Assembly: GCA_003519485.1 (NCBI GenBank)
Contig: DOWQ01000633.1
Coordinates: forward strand, 1-23,423
Direction of reading: 5' to 3'
Origin: Streptomyces sp.
GTDB taxonomy: Bacteria; Actinomycetota; Actinomycetes; Streptomycetales; Streptomycetaceae
Length of the DNA: 23,423 nt
How positions within the stretch are numbered: position 1 is the stretch's first letter; the number at the start of each line of letters is the position of its first letter. Of the stretch, positions 7,717 to 15,900 are shown in pieces. The notes beneath the pieces are model-generated. The model was given only the letters and a program-made list of their open reading frames with translations, was not told the DNA's origin and did not search any database. Position numbers and translations under genes: made by a program.

Positions 7717-10347
7717 TCAGAGACCCTCCAGAGTGCGGAGGGCATCGAGCAGGCCGGTGCGGTCGTCCTCGCCCCGGCGCATGGTGGTGACGACGGTGGC
7801 GCCGGTGTCCGCGTCGTCCACGCTCTGCTGCAGAGCGTGGGCCAGGACGGGGTGGGCGCTGATCTCCACGAGGACGTCGTGGTCGCGGAGAAGGTGGCTG
7901 GTGGCGTCGGCGAGGAGGACGGGCCGGCGGAGGTTGTTGGCGAAGTAGGACGCGGTGGCCTGCCGCCAGTCCAGCTCTTCGCCCGTCACCGAGGAGATCA
8001 TCGGAATCCGGCCGGGGCGAGGGGTGAGGGTGCCGATGGCCCGCTCTAGATCGTCCATGATCGGGTCGATGGCCGGGCTGTGGGCGGGGAGGTCGACCCG
8101 GACCATGGCACAGAGCACGTCCCGGGCCTGGAGTTCGGCCACGATCGCCGCCAGTTCGGCGCGGTCGCCGGCGAGGACGGTGGTGCGCGGGCCGTTGCGG
8201 CCGGCGATGGAGACGCCGTCGGTCAGGTGCTCGGCGAGCTCCTCCGCGGAGAGACCGAACGCGGCCATGCCGCAGTCGGGACCGGTCACGCGGCGTTGCT
8301 GGTCGCTGTAGTGGTGGACGAGCCGGGCGGCGTCCGGGAGGTCGAGGATCCCTGCGACGACACAGGCGGCGACCTCGCCGATGCTGTGGCCCGCGATCGC
8401 CATCGGCGGGACGCCCGCCGCCTCCAGCCAGCGGGCGATGCCCACTTGGAGGGCGAAGATGATGGGCTGCATGACGCCGACGTCGTCCGTCCTGGCATCC
8501 GGTTCGTCGAGGAAGAGCTCGTGGATGAGCGACCAGCCCGTGTGCCGGGCCAGTTCCCTGTCGCACTCCTCCAGTACGGAGCGGAAGGCGGGCTCGGTAC
8601 GGAACATCGTGCGTCCCATGCCGACCCATTGCTGGCCGTACGGGGAGCAGACGAACGCGGCCCGCAGCGGCTCCCCGGCGGGGCGCGAAGGCTTGGCGGA
8701 CGGGCGTTCGGCCAGGTCCTGGACGGGCGCCCGGTCGAGTTCGCTCAGCCGCAGGCCGGGCGAGCCGGCCACGACGTTGAGCAGATCGGTGAAGTCCCGC
8801 GCCAGCCGCTCGGCGTCTTCGGGAGCGTACAGGTCGAGCGCGTAGCTGAGGCCGGCGTCGATACCGGCCGGCACCCGGCCGTCGGTGAACCGCTCGAACA
8901 GCTCGAAGCGCAGATCGAAGCGGGTGATCCCCTCCTCCACGGGCTCGGCCCGCACGGCGAGCCCCGGCAGCCGGAGCTCGGCGCTCTCGTTGTTCTGGAA
9001 CGCCAGCATGACCTGGATCAGTGGATGCCAGGCGGGGGACCGGGGCGGGTTGAGCGACTGGACGAGGTGGTCGAACGGCACGTCCTGGTGCGCGAAGGCC
9101 GCCAGGTCGGTGGTACGCACCCGGAACAGCAGCTCGCGGAAGGTCGGGTCGCTGTCCGTCCTGGTCCGCAGTACGAGCGTGTTGACGAAGAACCCCACGA
9201 GGTCGTCCAGGCCCTGGTCGGTGCGCCCGGCCGTGGGGATGCCGATGGCGATGTCGGTACCGGCCCCGCGCCGGGTGAGCAGGGCCGCGAGGGCCGCCTG
9301 CACGACCATGAACACACTTGTGCCGGTGTCCCGCGCCAGCTTCTGCAGCGCCAGGTGGGTCGCCTGTGGGACGTGGGCGGCGACCCGCCCGCCCCGGTGC
9401 GAGGGGCTCTCCGGGTGCGGAGCCGCCAAATCGGTCCGCAGCCGGTCCTGCATGCCCGCCAACTCGCCGCGCCAGAACGCCGTCTGGCGGTTCAGCAGTG
9501 AATTCGGGTCGCTCTGCTCGCCGAGCAGCTCGTCCTGCCAGAGCGTGTAATCGGTGTACTGGACGGGGAGTTCGGGCCAGTCCGGCTCCGTGCCGAGGCG
9601 GCGCGCGGTGTACGCGAGCTCCAGGTCCCGGTTCAGCGGCAGCAGCGACCAGCCGTCGCATGCGATGTGATGGACAGTCAGCAGCAGTACGTGCTCGTCG
9701 GGCGCCAGCTTGAACAGACGGGCGCGCAGGGCCGTCTCGGCGGTCAGGTCGAAGAGGTAGCCGGCCTCCTCGCTCAGCGCGCCGACCAGATCCGCCTCGG
9801 CGACGGGGTCGACCGGCAGCTTGACGGGGGCCTCGTCCGGGTCCAGCACGATCTGCTGGGCCCGGCCGTCCCAGTCCGGATAGGCGGTGCGCAGGCTCTC
9901 GTGCCGGGCGACGAGGTCGCCCAGGGCGAGTTCCAAGGCGGGGATGTCGAGCTCGCCGCGCAGCCGGTGGGCCATGGGCATGTTGTAGTGCCCGGCCGCG
10001 CCGTGCAGGCGGTTCAGGAACCACAGCCGCCGCTGGGTCTGCGAGAGCGGGATCTCATCCGGGCGCTCCCGCTCGTGCAGCGCGGGGCGCCGGGCGCCGG
10101 TGCCCCGCGCCAAATGCTCGGCGAGCAGGGCGACGGTCGGGGCCTCGAAGACCGTGTGCATCGGTACGTCGGCGCCCAGGGCCGCCCGGATGCGGCCGGT
10201 CAGCCGGGTGGCCAGCAGGGAGTGACCGCCCAGTTCGAAGAAGGAGTCGTCGATGCCGACCCGGCCAACTCCGAGGACCTGGGCGAACACCGCGCAGAGG
10301 ATCTCCTCCTGCGGGGTGCGGGGGGAACGGCCCTCGTGCTCGCTCAC
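7717..10347 (-). CDS. NRPS/PKS hybrid protein: carrier - condensation - acyltransferase (PCP-C-AT)
   Basis: The protein has 876 residues. GTG 10347 overlaps the ligase stop as GTGA; the longer open frame upstream lies inside the ligase gene and is not coding. Carrier domain at 10-82, with S43 in ELGGHSLLATRL as the phosphopantetheine site. Condensation domain at 98-540, with C1 LSQTQRRLWFL, C3 HHIACDG (catalytic H227), GFFVNTLVLRT and HQDVPFDHLV; it looks active and of LCL type. Acyltransferase at 560-870, with nucleophile S655 in GHSIGEVAA and H756 in LPAHSPAI. The AT is unusual: the GQGSQ motif is PYGQQ (569-573), and the arginine 25 residues after the nucleophile that binds the malonyl carboxylate (R699 and R643 in the two PKS proteins here) is Y680. 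No acceptor carrier follows the AT. It may join a peptidyl group on its own PCP to an amine unit placed by the AT on a carrier in trans. Confidence 0.9.
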   Translation of the reverse strand: MSEHEGRSPRTPQEEILCAVFAQVLGVGRVGIDDSFFELGGHSLLATRLTGRIRAALGADVPMHTVFEAPTVALLAEHLARGTGARRPALHERERPDEIPLSQTQRRLWFLNRLHGAAGHYNMPMAHRLRGELDIPALELALGDLVARHESLRTAYPDWDGRAQQIVLDPDEAPVKLPVDPVAEADLVGALSEEAGYLFDLTAETALRARLFKLAPDEHVLLLTVHHIACDGWSLLPLNRDLELAYTARRLGTEPDWPELPVQYTDYTLWQDELLGEQSDPNSLLNRQTAFWRGELAGMQDRLRTDLAAPHPESPSHRGGRVAAHVPQATHLALQKLARDTGTSVFMVVQAALAALLTRRGAGTDIAIGIPTAGRTDQGLDDLVGFFVNTLVLRTRTDSDPTFRELLFRVRTTDLAAFAHQDVPFDHLVQSLNPPRSPAWHPLIQVMLAFQNNESAELRLPGLAVRAEPVEEGITRFDLRFELFERFTDGRVPAGIDAGLSYALDLYAPEDAERLARDFTDLLNVVAGSPGLRLSELDRAPVQDLAERPSAKPSRPAGEPLRAAFVCSPYGQQWVGMGRTMFRTEPAFRSVLEECDRELARHTGWSLIHELFLDEPDARTDDVGVMQPIIFALQVGIARWLEAAGVPPMAIAGHSIGEVAACVVAGILDLPDAARLVHHYSDQQRRVTGPDCGMAAFGLSAEELAEHLTDGVSIAGRNGPRTTVLAGDRAELAAIVAELQARDVLCAMVRVDLPAHSPAIDPIMDDLERAIGTLTPRPGRIPMISSVTGEELDWRQATASYFANNLRRPVLLADATSHLLRDHDVLVEISAHPVLAHALQQSVDDADTGATVVTTMRRGEDDRTGLLDALRTLEGL

Positions 10348-11555
10348 CGAAGGCCCCCGGCAACGGCCGAGCGCACCTGGGCGGGCCAGGCCGCGGTGTC
10401 CAGGCCGTACTGGCAGAGGAAGGCGTAGACGAGCCGCTCCAGGCCGAAGCCGACGCAACCGCTGCGGGTGGGGCCGTTCGTACCGTGGTCGATGCCGAAG
10501 GCCTTGCCGAACAGGTCGTCGTGGAAGTTGAAGGACCCCACGGCGATCGACCGCTCCGGAGCGACGTGCAGCCGCAGCTCGTACTTGAGCTCCATCAGAC
10601 GCTGCGACCAGATCCGCTCGGAGGTGTCCGTGGCGCAGAAGAACGGGTCGTTGCCCACTTCGCAGAAGCCGCTCATGCCGAGTTCCCCGACGAAGGCGAA
10701 GACCTTCCGCATGAAGCGCTCGCGCGAGTTCAGCACGTCTTCCCTGGTGCCCATGAAGACGATCTCCCGGATGGTGAAGTCCCAGAGACGCTCCAGCGTG
10801 GTGGAGTACGCGGCCTCGAAGCGGAACGACTTGCCCCGGGCAGTGACCACATGGAGCCGGTCCTCCTCCAGCGTCCGGCCGCTGTGCTGGTGGAAGGTGT
10901 GGTAGCACATGGTCGGCGGCAGGCAGTAGTCCACGTTGCCGCACGAGTCGAGCGTGCCGGAGGTGATGCCGTCGGCCGCGTACGACTCCTGGAACGTCTG
11001 GTAGACGTCGAGGTCGTTGCGCAGCCGGGTGACGAACATCAGGTGCTGCGGGAAGGACTTGAAGTATCCGGCCGTTTCGAGTGCCTTGGTCTTGACCAGC
11101 GTCGGATACCGGTACTCCCGCGCGTCGAAGTCCTGCGCTAGCAGGTCGCAGACGGCCCGGTCGAAGTACGTGAACAGGGAGATCAGCGGCTCGCCGAGAG
11201 CCACCTGGCCCTCGCCCGTCTCGCTCACCGCGTCGCTCTTGGCGAGGAGTTCGAAGATTTCGGTGTGCGGGGTGCGCTCATGCGGCGAGGTCCAAATCGC
11301 CTTGGCCGGGGTCGACAGCTGCTTGCGGACGTCGTTGTCCACCATGGCGTTGACCTTGGCGGTCAACGCCTCCTGGGCGATCGGCTCGGCCGAGTACAGG
11401 GTCACGCCGTGCACTTCGCCGCCCTCCACAATCAGCTCGTAGCCGGTGATCTCGGGCGAGACGAAGAAGAGGCGGCGCTCGATCTCGGGGCCCAGCGCCT
11501 CGGGGACGGGGCCGTGCAGGTCGATTCGGGTGAGGGCGTCGTTCGGGTGCGTCAT
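10344..11555 (-). CDS. Amino acid:carrier protein ligase, seryl-tRNA synthetase-like (class II)
   Basis: This 403-residue protein matches the aaCP ligases, which descend from the zinc-dependent archaeal-type seryl-tRNA synthetase but lack the tRNA-binding arm. They adenylate a small amino acid and load it on a carrier's phosphopantetheine. Class II motif 2 is SFRFEAAYSTTLERLWDF, and motif 3 is in SGCVGFGLERLVYAFL. The three expected zinc ligands are present: C217 (PPTMCYHTF), E247 (FRFE) and C367 (SGCVGFG). The N-terminal ~120 residues are longer than in short aaCP ligases (about 330 residues) and are not recognised. ATG 11555 has GAGGAAG 8 nt upstream; the stop overlaps the PCP-C-AT start (GTGA). 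The nearest carriers are the ACP at 11657-11902 and the N-terminal PCP of the next protein. The substrate is inferred to be Ser from the dehydrogenase beside it; Gly or Ala remain possible. Confidence 0.88.
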   Translation of the reverse strand: MTHPNDALTRIDLHGPVPEALGPEIERRLFFVSPEITGYELIVEGGEVHGVTLYSAEPIAQEALTAKVNAMVDNDVRKQLSTPAKAIWTSPHERTPHTEIFELLAKSDAVSETGEGQVALGEPLISLFTYFDRAVCDLLAQDFDAREYRYPTLVKTKALETAGYFKSFPQHLMFVTRLRNDLDVYQTFQESYAADGITSGTLDSCGNVDYCLPPTMCYHTFHQHSGRTLEEDRLHVVTARGKSFRFEAAYSTTLERLWDFTIREIVFMGTREDVLNSRERFMRKVFAFVGELGMSGFCEVGNDPFFCATDTSERIWSQRLMELKYELRLHVAPERSIAVGSFNFHDDLFGKAFGIDHGTNGPTRSGCVGFGLERLVYAFLCQYGLDTAAWPAQVRSAVAGGLR

Positions 11556-11563
11556 GGTGATTT

Positions 11564-11570
11564 CTTCCTC
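11564..11570 (-). promoter_or_regulatory. Ribosome binding site of the ligase gene
   Basis: GAGGAAG on the minus strand, 8 nt before ATG 11555, supports that start. Confidence 0.7.
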
Positions 11571-11589
11571 GCCGGTGCTGACAACGGAT

Positions 11590-11625
11590 CCGGCGCGCGC
11601 GGCACCTGGGTGCCGTGCGCGCCGG
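11590..11625 (-). terminator. Strong hairpin between the ACP and ligase genes
   Basis: The 101-bp gap between ACP stop and ligase start holds an inverted repeat with a stem of about 16 bp (one G-T mismatch) and a 4-nt loop. Arms are GGCGCGCGCGGCAC and GTGCCGTGCGCGCC, and the stem extends by CC/GG outside. No T-run follows, so it may be a Streptomyces-type terminator without a U-tract, an attenuator, or an mRNA-stabilising element that raises ACP over ligase. Confidence 0.55.
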
Positions 11626-11656
11626 GGGTGGGGCCTCGGGCCGCTGCCCGGGGGTC

Positions 11657-11902
11657 TCAGACCGCTGCCCTGGACGTCACCAGGCGGACGAGGCCGTCCA
11701 CGGTGCGGAAGTTATCGAAGTCCATGTCTGCCGGCCCGAGAGTCAGCGCGAACTCCTTCTCCACGAACAGCGCGAGCTGCATCGCGAAGAGGGAGTTGAC
11801 ATAGCCGAGGGCGAAGATGTCGTCGCTGTCGGCGACGGTCTGACCGGCCAGGTGCGGGTTGAGGAACTCGCGGATCCGGGAACGGGCGTCGTCGTGCGTC
11901 AT
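11657..11902 (-). CDS. Free-standing acyl carrier protein, FkbJ/Asm14/ClbE type
   Basis: This 81-residue ACP has the phosphopantetheine site in ALGYVNSLFAMQLALFVEKE; the serine in VNSLFAM is the attachment residue. The GxVNSLFAMQ motif is characteristic of the ACPs on which methoxymalonyl, hydroxymalonyl or aminomalonyl extender units are built (FkbJ, Asm14, ClbE), not of module ACPs, which in this window have LGGxSL. ATG 11902 is preceded by AAGGAAG 9 nt upstream. It lies between the FkbK-like dehydrogenase and the amino acid ligase, so the likely role is to hold an aminoacyl thioester (inferred Ser) while it is oxidised. Confidence 0.9.
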   Translation of the reverse strand: MTHDDARSRIREFLNPHLAGQTVADSDDIFALGYVNSLFAMQLALFVEKEFALTLGPADMDFDNFRTVDGLVRLVTSRAAV

Positions 11903-11911
11903 GGTGGGTCG

Positions 11912-11918
11912 CTTCCTT
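11912..11918 (-). promoter_or_regulatory. Ribosome binding site of the ACP gene
   Basis: AAGGAAG on the minus strand, 9 nt before ATG 11902. Confidence 0.65.
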
Positions 11919-11965
11919 CGATGGTGAGGGTGGAGAAGTGAACGGGGAAAGTGAGCGGGGGAGTC

Positions 11966-12817
11966 TCAGTAGGTGTAGAAACCCTGGCCGGTCTTACGGC
12001 CCAGGAGCTTGGCGTCGACCATCTTCTGGAGCAGGGGCGCCGGGCGGTACTTGCTGTCCTTGTAGCTCTCGTACATGACGGTGATGGAGTTCAGGATCGT
12101 GTCGAGGCCGATCAGGTCGCCGGTCTCCAGCGGGCCCATTTTGTGGCCGAAGCAGCCGCGGAACATCTTGTCGACGTCGTCGGCCGAGGCGATCTGGTCC
12201 TGGACGCAGAAGATCGCCTCGTTGATGGTGACCATGAGGACCCGGTTGGTGATGAAGCCGGGCGCGTCCTGGACGACGATGCCTTCCTTGCCCAGCGTGC
12301 CGAGCAGGTCCTGCGTGGTCTTCAGGGTCTCCTCGGACGTGAAGTGCCCGCTGACGACCTCCACCGTGTCCATCATCGGGACGGGGTTCATGAAGTGCAG
12401 CCCGAGTATCCCGGCCGGACGCCCGGTGACCGAGCCGACCCGGGTGATCGGCACCGCCGAGGTGTTGACCCCGAAGATCACCCCTGGGCGGCAGATACTG
12501 TCGATCTGCTCGTAGACCGCGCGCTTGATGTCCCAGTTCTCGGTGACGTTCTCGACGATGAAGTCGGCGTCGGTCAGCGACGAGAGCTCCGTGCTGGTAC
12601 GGATCCGGGAGAGCACGGTCTCGGAACTCTCCCTCGGCCGGCGCCCGAGGAGCATGGCGTGCACCAGCACGTCACGCCCGATCTGGGCCACCGCGCTGTC
12701 GAGCTGGTCCTGCGAAATGTCCACGAGGACCACGTCGAACTCGGCCTCTGCGAAGGACTGGGCGACGCCTCGGCCGATCGTGCCTGCGCCGATCACGCCT
12801 ACGGTACGGATAGTCAC
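11966..12817 (-). CDS. 3-hydroxyacyl-ACP dehydrogenase, FkbK/Asm13/ClbD type
   Basis: The 283-residue protein has the full 3-hydroxybutyryl-CoA dehydrogenase fold. An N-terminal NAD(P) site GVIGAGTIGRGVAQ (about residues 7-20) is followed by the catalytic His region LGLHFMNPVPMMDTVEVV with the preceding NTSAVPIT. The C-terminal domain has GPLETGDLIGLDTILNS and ends GRKTGQGFYTY. This subgroup oxidises the C3 hydroxyl of glyceryl-ACP or seryl-ACP on the way to methoxymalonyl-, hydroxymalonyl- or aminomalonyl-ACP. With an amino acid ligase beside it and no FkbH-type glyceryl loader in view, seryl-ACP is the better guess. The acyl-CoA dehydrogenase partner (FkbI/Asm15/ClbF) is absent from this window. 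GTG 12817 has AAGGTGG 6 nt upstream, which fixes the start. Confidence 0.92.
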   Translation of the reverse strand: MTIRTVGVIGAGTIGRGVAQSFAEAEFDVVLVDISQDQLDSAVAQIGRDVLVHAMLLGRRPRESSETVLSRIRTSTELSSLTDADFIVENVTENWDIKRAVYEQIDSICRPGVIFGVNTSAVPITRVGSVTGRPAGILGLHFMNPVPMMDTVEVVSGHFTSEETLKTTQDLLGTLGKEGIVVQDAPGFITNRVLMVTINEAIFCVQDQIASADDVDKMFRGCFGHKMGPLETGDLIGLDTILNSITVMYESYKDSKYRPAPLLQKMVDAKLLGRKTGQGFYTY

Positions 12818-12823
12818 GCGATA

Positions 12824-12830
12824 CCACCTT
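12824..12830 (-). promoter_or_regulatory. Ribosome binding site deciding the GTG start of the dehydrogenase
   Basis: AAGGTGG on the minus strand, 6 nt before GTG 12817. The ~100-bp gap upstream of this gene holds only a short repeat of CAACCTCrAAG and no other recognisable element. Confidence 0.6.
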
Positions 12831-12919
12831 TGAGGTTGCGGGAGACTTCGAGGTTGTGGGAAAGCGACAAACGGATCAGGGGGAGTCGCCCCGCGCCGGG
12901 AGGCCGGTGGACCCAGTGG

Positions 12920-15900
12920 TCATTGCCCGTCCCTGGCCGTCCGGCGGCGCTGCTGATGCTGACGCCGCTGCTGCATGTTCACGCGACGCTCCTCAAGGGA
13001 CTTGGTGCTCTGAGGAGTCGACCGCTGGGGCGGAGCTTCGGTCAGACCGGCCAGGTGCGCGACCGTGAGCCCTTCGTACAGGTCGCCCAGCGTGATCTTC
13101 GTGCCCAGCCGTGTGTTTACGGTGTTCACGAGCTGGATGGCGATCAGGGAATTGCCGCCCAGGTCGAAGAAGCTGTCCTGGATGCCGACCTTCTCTATCC
13201 CCAGCAGGTCCTGCCACACCGCGCAGACCGTGCGCTCGGCATCACTGCGCGGAGTGACGAACTCGGTGAGTATGTCCGGCCGTTCGTGTGTGTCGGAAGG
13301 CGTCTCGGTGGCCGCTTCGTCAGTGAGGGAGGGGGCAGCCGAGAACAGCGCGGAGAGTTCGGAGGGGGAGACGATGAGCTGCGGCTCCGAAGCGCTGAGC
13401 AGGATCGTGTCGAGCGCCCGCAGCCCGTCCGCCGTCGACATGCCATGCTGCTGTGCGTGCTCGACGGCGGACGGATGGGCGGTGTCGACCGCCATGCCGG
13501 TGTCCTTCCACGGGCCCCAGTCGATGGAGAGCACACGCCGGTGCCGGCCGCGGTCCTGGGCGAAGGCGTCGAGGAAGCAGTTCGCGGCGCAGTAGTCCAC
13601 CTGGCCGAGGCTGCCGATGTTCGCGCCGTTGGAGCCGAACAGCACCAGGAAGTCCAGGGACTGGCCGGCCAGCACCTCTTCGAGCACCAGAGTGCCCTGC
13701 ACCTTTGGGAGCAGCACCTCGGCGGCCGCTGCCAGGTCCTTGAGCTGGATCAGACCACCGCCAGGCCACGCCCGCGGCGTGGAACGCACCGTGCAGGGGA
13801 CCCCAGCGCAGGGTGGTCTGCCGGACCGCCTCGCGCATGGCCTCTCGGTCGCTCGCATCGGCCTGCAGTACGAGCAGTTCCGCGCCGGCGTCCCGCAGGC
13901 GCGCCAGCTCGGCGACCACCCGCCTGGTGCGGCTGTCCGCCGGATTCCCGGCGAGCCACGCGTCCCATCCCTCGGCGCCGGGCAGCCGGCTGCGGGATGT
14001 GAGCGCGATCCGGGCTCCGGCGGCGGCGAGATGCCCGGCCAGGGCAAGCGCCAGAGCTCCCGTACCTCCGGTCACGAGGTAGGTTCCGCCCTTGCGCACC
14101 ACGGGTGTCCCCTCGTGCAGGGGGAGCCGCTGGGGGACGAAGTGCTGGGACCAGCGGTGGCCGCCCCGATGGGCCACCGTCTCCGTCCCACTCTCCGGCT
14201 CGGCCGCGAACTCCGCCCACAGCCGGTCCAGTTGTGCCGCTGTCGGAGCGATGAAGCAGTCGAGGTCGACGCTGCGGCAGGCGGTGTCCGGCACTTCGCG
14301 GGGCAGGACCCGGGCCGGGCCGAGCAGGGTGGCTTTCAGCGGGGTGAGCGGCTCGGCGCCGGTGACGTTGTGCAGACCGTTGCTGAGTACCCAGAGCCGG
14401 CGCGGCGCCCGCTCGGCACGGTTGACGAGGGCCTGGACCAGGCGGACCAGGCTCTCGAAGCCGAGCGGCAGACCCGCTTCCGCACCGGCGGAGGTGACGT
14501 TCCAGCCGTGGACGATCCGGGTGGGCACGCCGGAGGGGCCGTTGCGCAGAGCGGTGATCAGGCGGTCGTAGTCGGCGCTGTCGGCCGGGTTCACGGCATA
14601 CCGGCCGCCGGTTCCCTCGGACCAGGCGTCCGCCGCTTCCACCACGGAGACGGCGGCACCCGCCGCGCGCAGCCGCTCGGCCACGGCTTCGCCCACGCCC
14701 AGGCCGTCGGTGAACACCAGCCAGTGTGCGTCCGACACCGGCAGCTTCACGGCGGGCAGCGCCGCCCGCTGCCAGGAAGGTGCGTAGAACCAGTCCATGA
14801 CGTTGTCGCGGCGGGCGGGCGTGCTGCTGACCGCCGTCGGTGTCCGGGGCTCCAGCCAGTAGCGCTTGCGCTGGAAGGGGTAGGTGGGAAGCGGGATCCG
14901 GCGGCGCCGCCGGCCGGCGTAGTAGGCGGACCAGTCGGGACCGGCACCGGTGAGCCAGAGGCTGCCGAGGGTGCGCTGGATTGTCTCGGCGCCGGTGCGG
15001 CGGTCTCGCTTGTGGGGGAGCGAGGCGAAGATCGCGGCCTTGGTGCCCGCACTGACGAGGGCGCGTCGGGCCAGGCTGGTGAGCGTCTGGCCGGGGCCGA
15101 CTTCGAGCAGCACACTGCCGGGCTCGCTGGCGGCGGTCTGCACGCTGGTGACGTACTCGACCGTGGAGAGGATGTGGTTGCCCCAGTACTGGGGATCGCG
15201 GGCCTGCTCGTCGCTGATCCACCGGCCGGTGACGTTCGATACGAACGGGATGCCCGGAGCCCGGCGGTCGGTGGCCGCGACGGCGGAGGTGAACTCCTCG
15301 ACCATCGGGCGCATCAGGGCCGAGTGGAAGGCACGGGTGGTGGCGACCCGCTGGGTGGCCCACCCCTTCGTCTTCGCCACCGTCTCGAAGGCCTCGACGC
15401 CGGAGTGGGCACCGGAAACCACGCAGTCGCGGGGGCCGTTGTGGGCCGCCAGGGAGAGACCGGACGGAAGAGCCGCTACGACCGCCGCCCGGTCGGCCAT
15501 GATGTTCAGCATGGCGCCCGGCGCCTGGGCCTGCATGAGGCGGCCGCGGAGGGCGACCAGCCGGAGCGCGTCGGAAAGGGCGTAGACCCCGGCGACACAG
15601 GCGGCGACCCACTCGCCGAGGCTGTGCCCGAGCATCGCGGTGGGGACGATGCCCCAGGAACGCCAGAGCTGCGCGAGCGCGTACTCGATCACGAACAGGG
15701 CGGGCTGGGCCCACTCGGTCTGGTCGAGACGGGCGTCCTCCGTGAGCATGACGTCGAACATGACATCGCGGAGGTCGGCGCCGAGGACGGGCTCCAGCAG
15801 CCCGGCGCACTCGTCGACAGTGGCGCGGAAGCACGGTTCCTGCTCGTAGAGGTCGCGGGCCATCCCCGGGTGCTGGGAGCCCTGGCCGGTGAACAGGAAT

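Noticed and set aside
7568..10024. 818-codon minus-strand open frame
   Set aside because: Only its last ~48 codons resemble a protein (ABC exporter tail). The rest is the shadow of the C and AT domains.
7717..10944. Longer 1075-codon version of the PCP-C-AT protein starting at 10944
   Set aside because: The extra 199 codons lie inside the ligase gene in another frame and look like shadow translation; the GTG at 10347 with GTGA overlap is the natural start.
11951..14002. 683-codon plus-strand open frame
   Set aside because: It crosses several minus-strand genes with good motifs and ribosome sites; its translation shows no domain.
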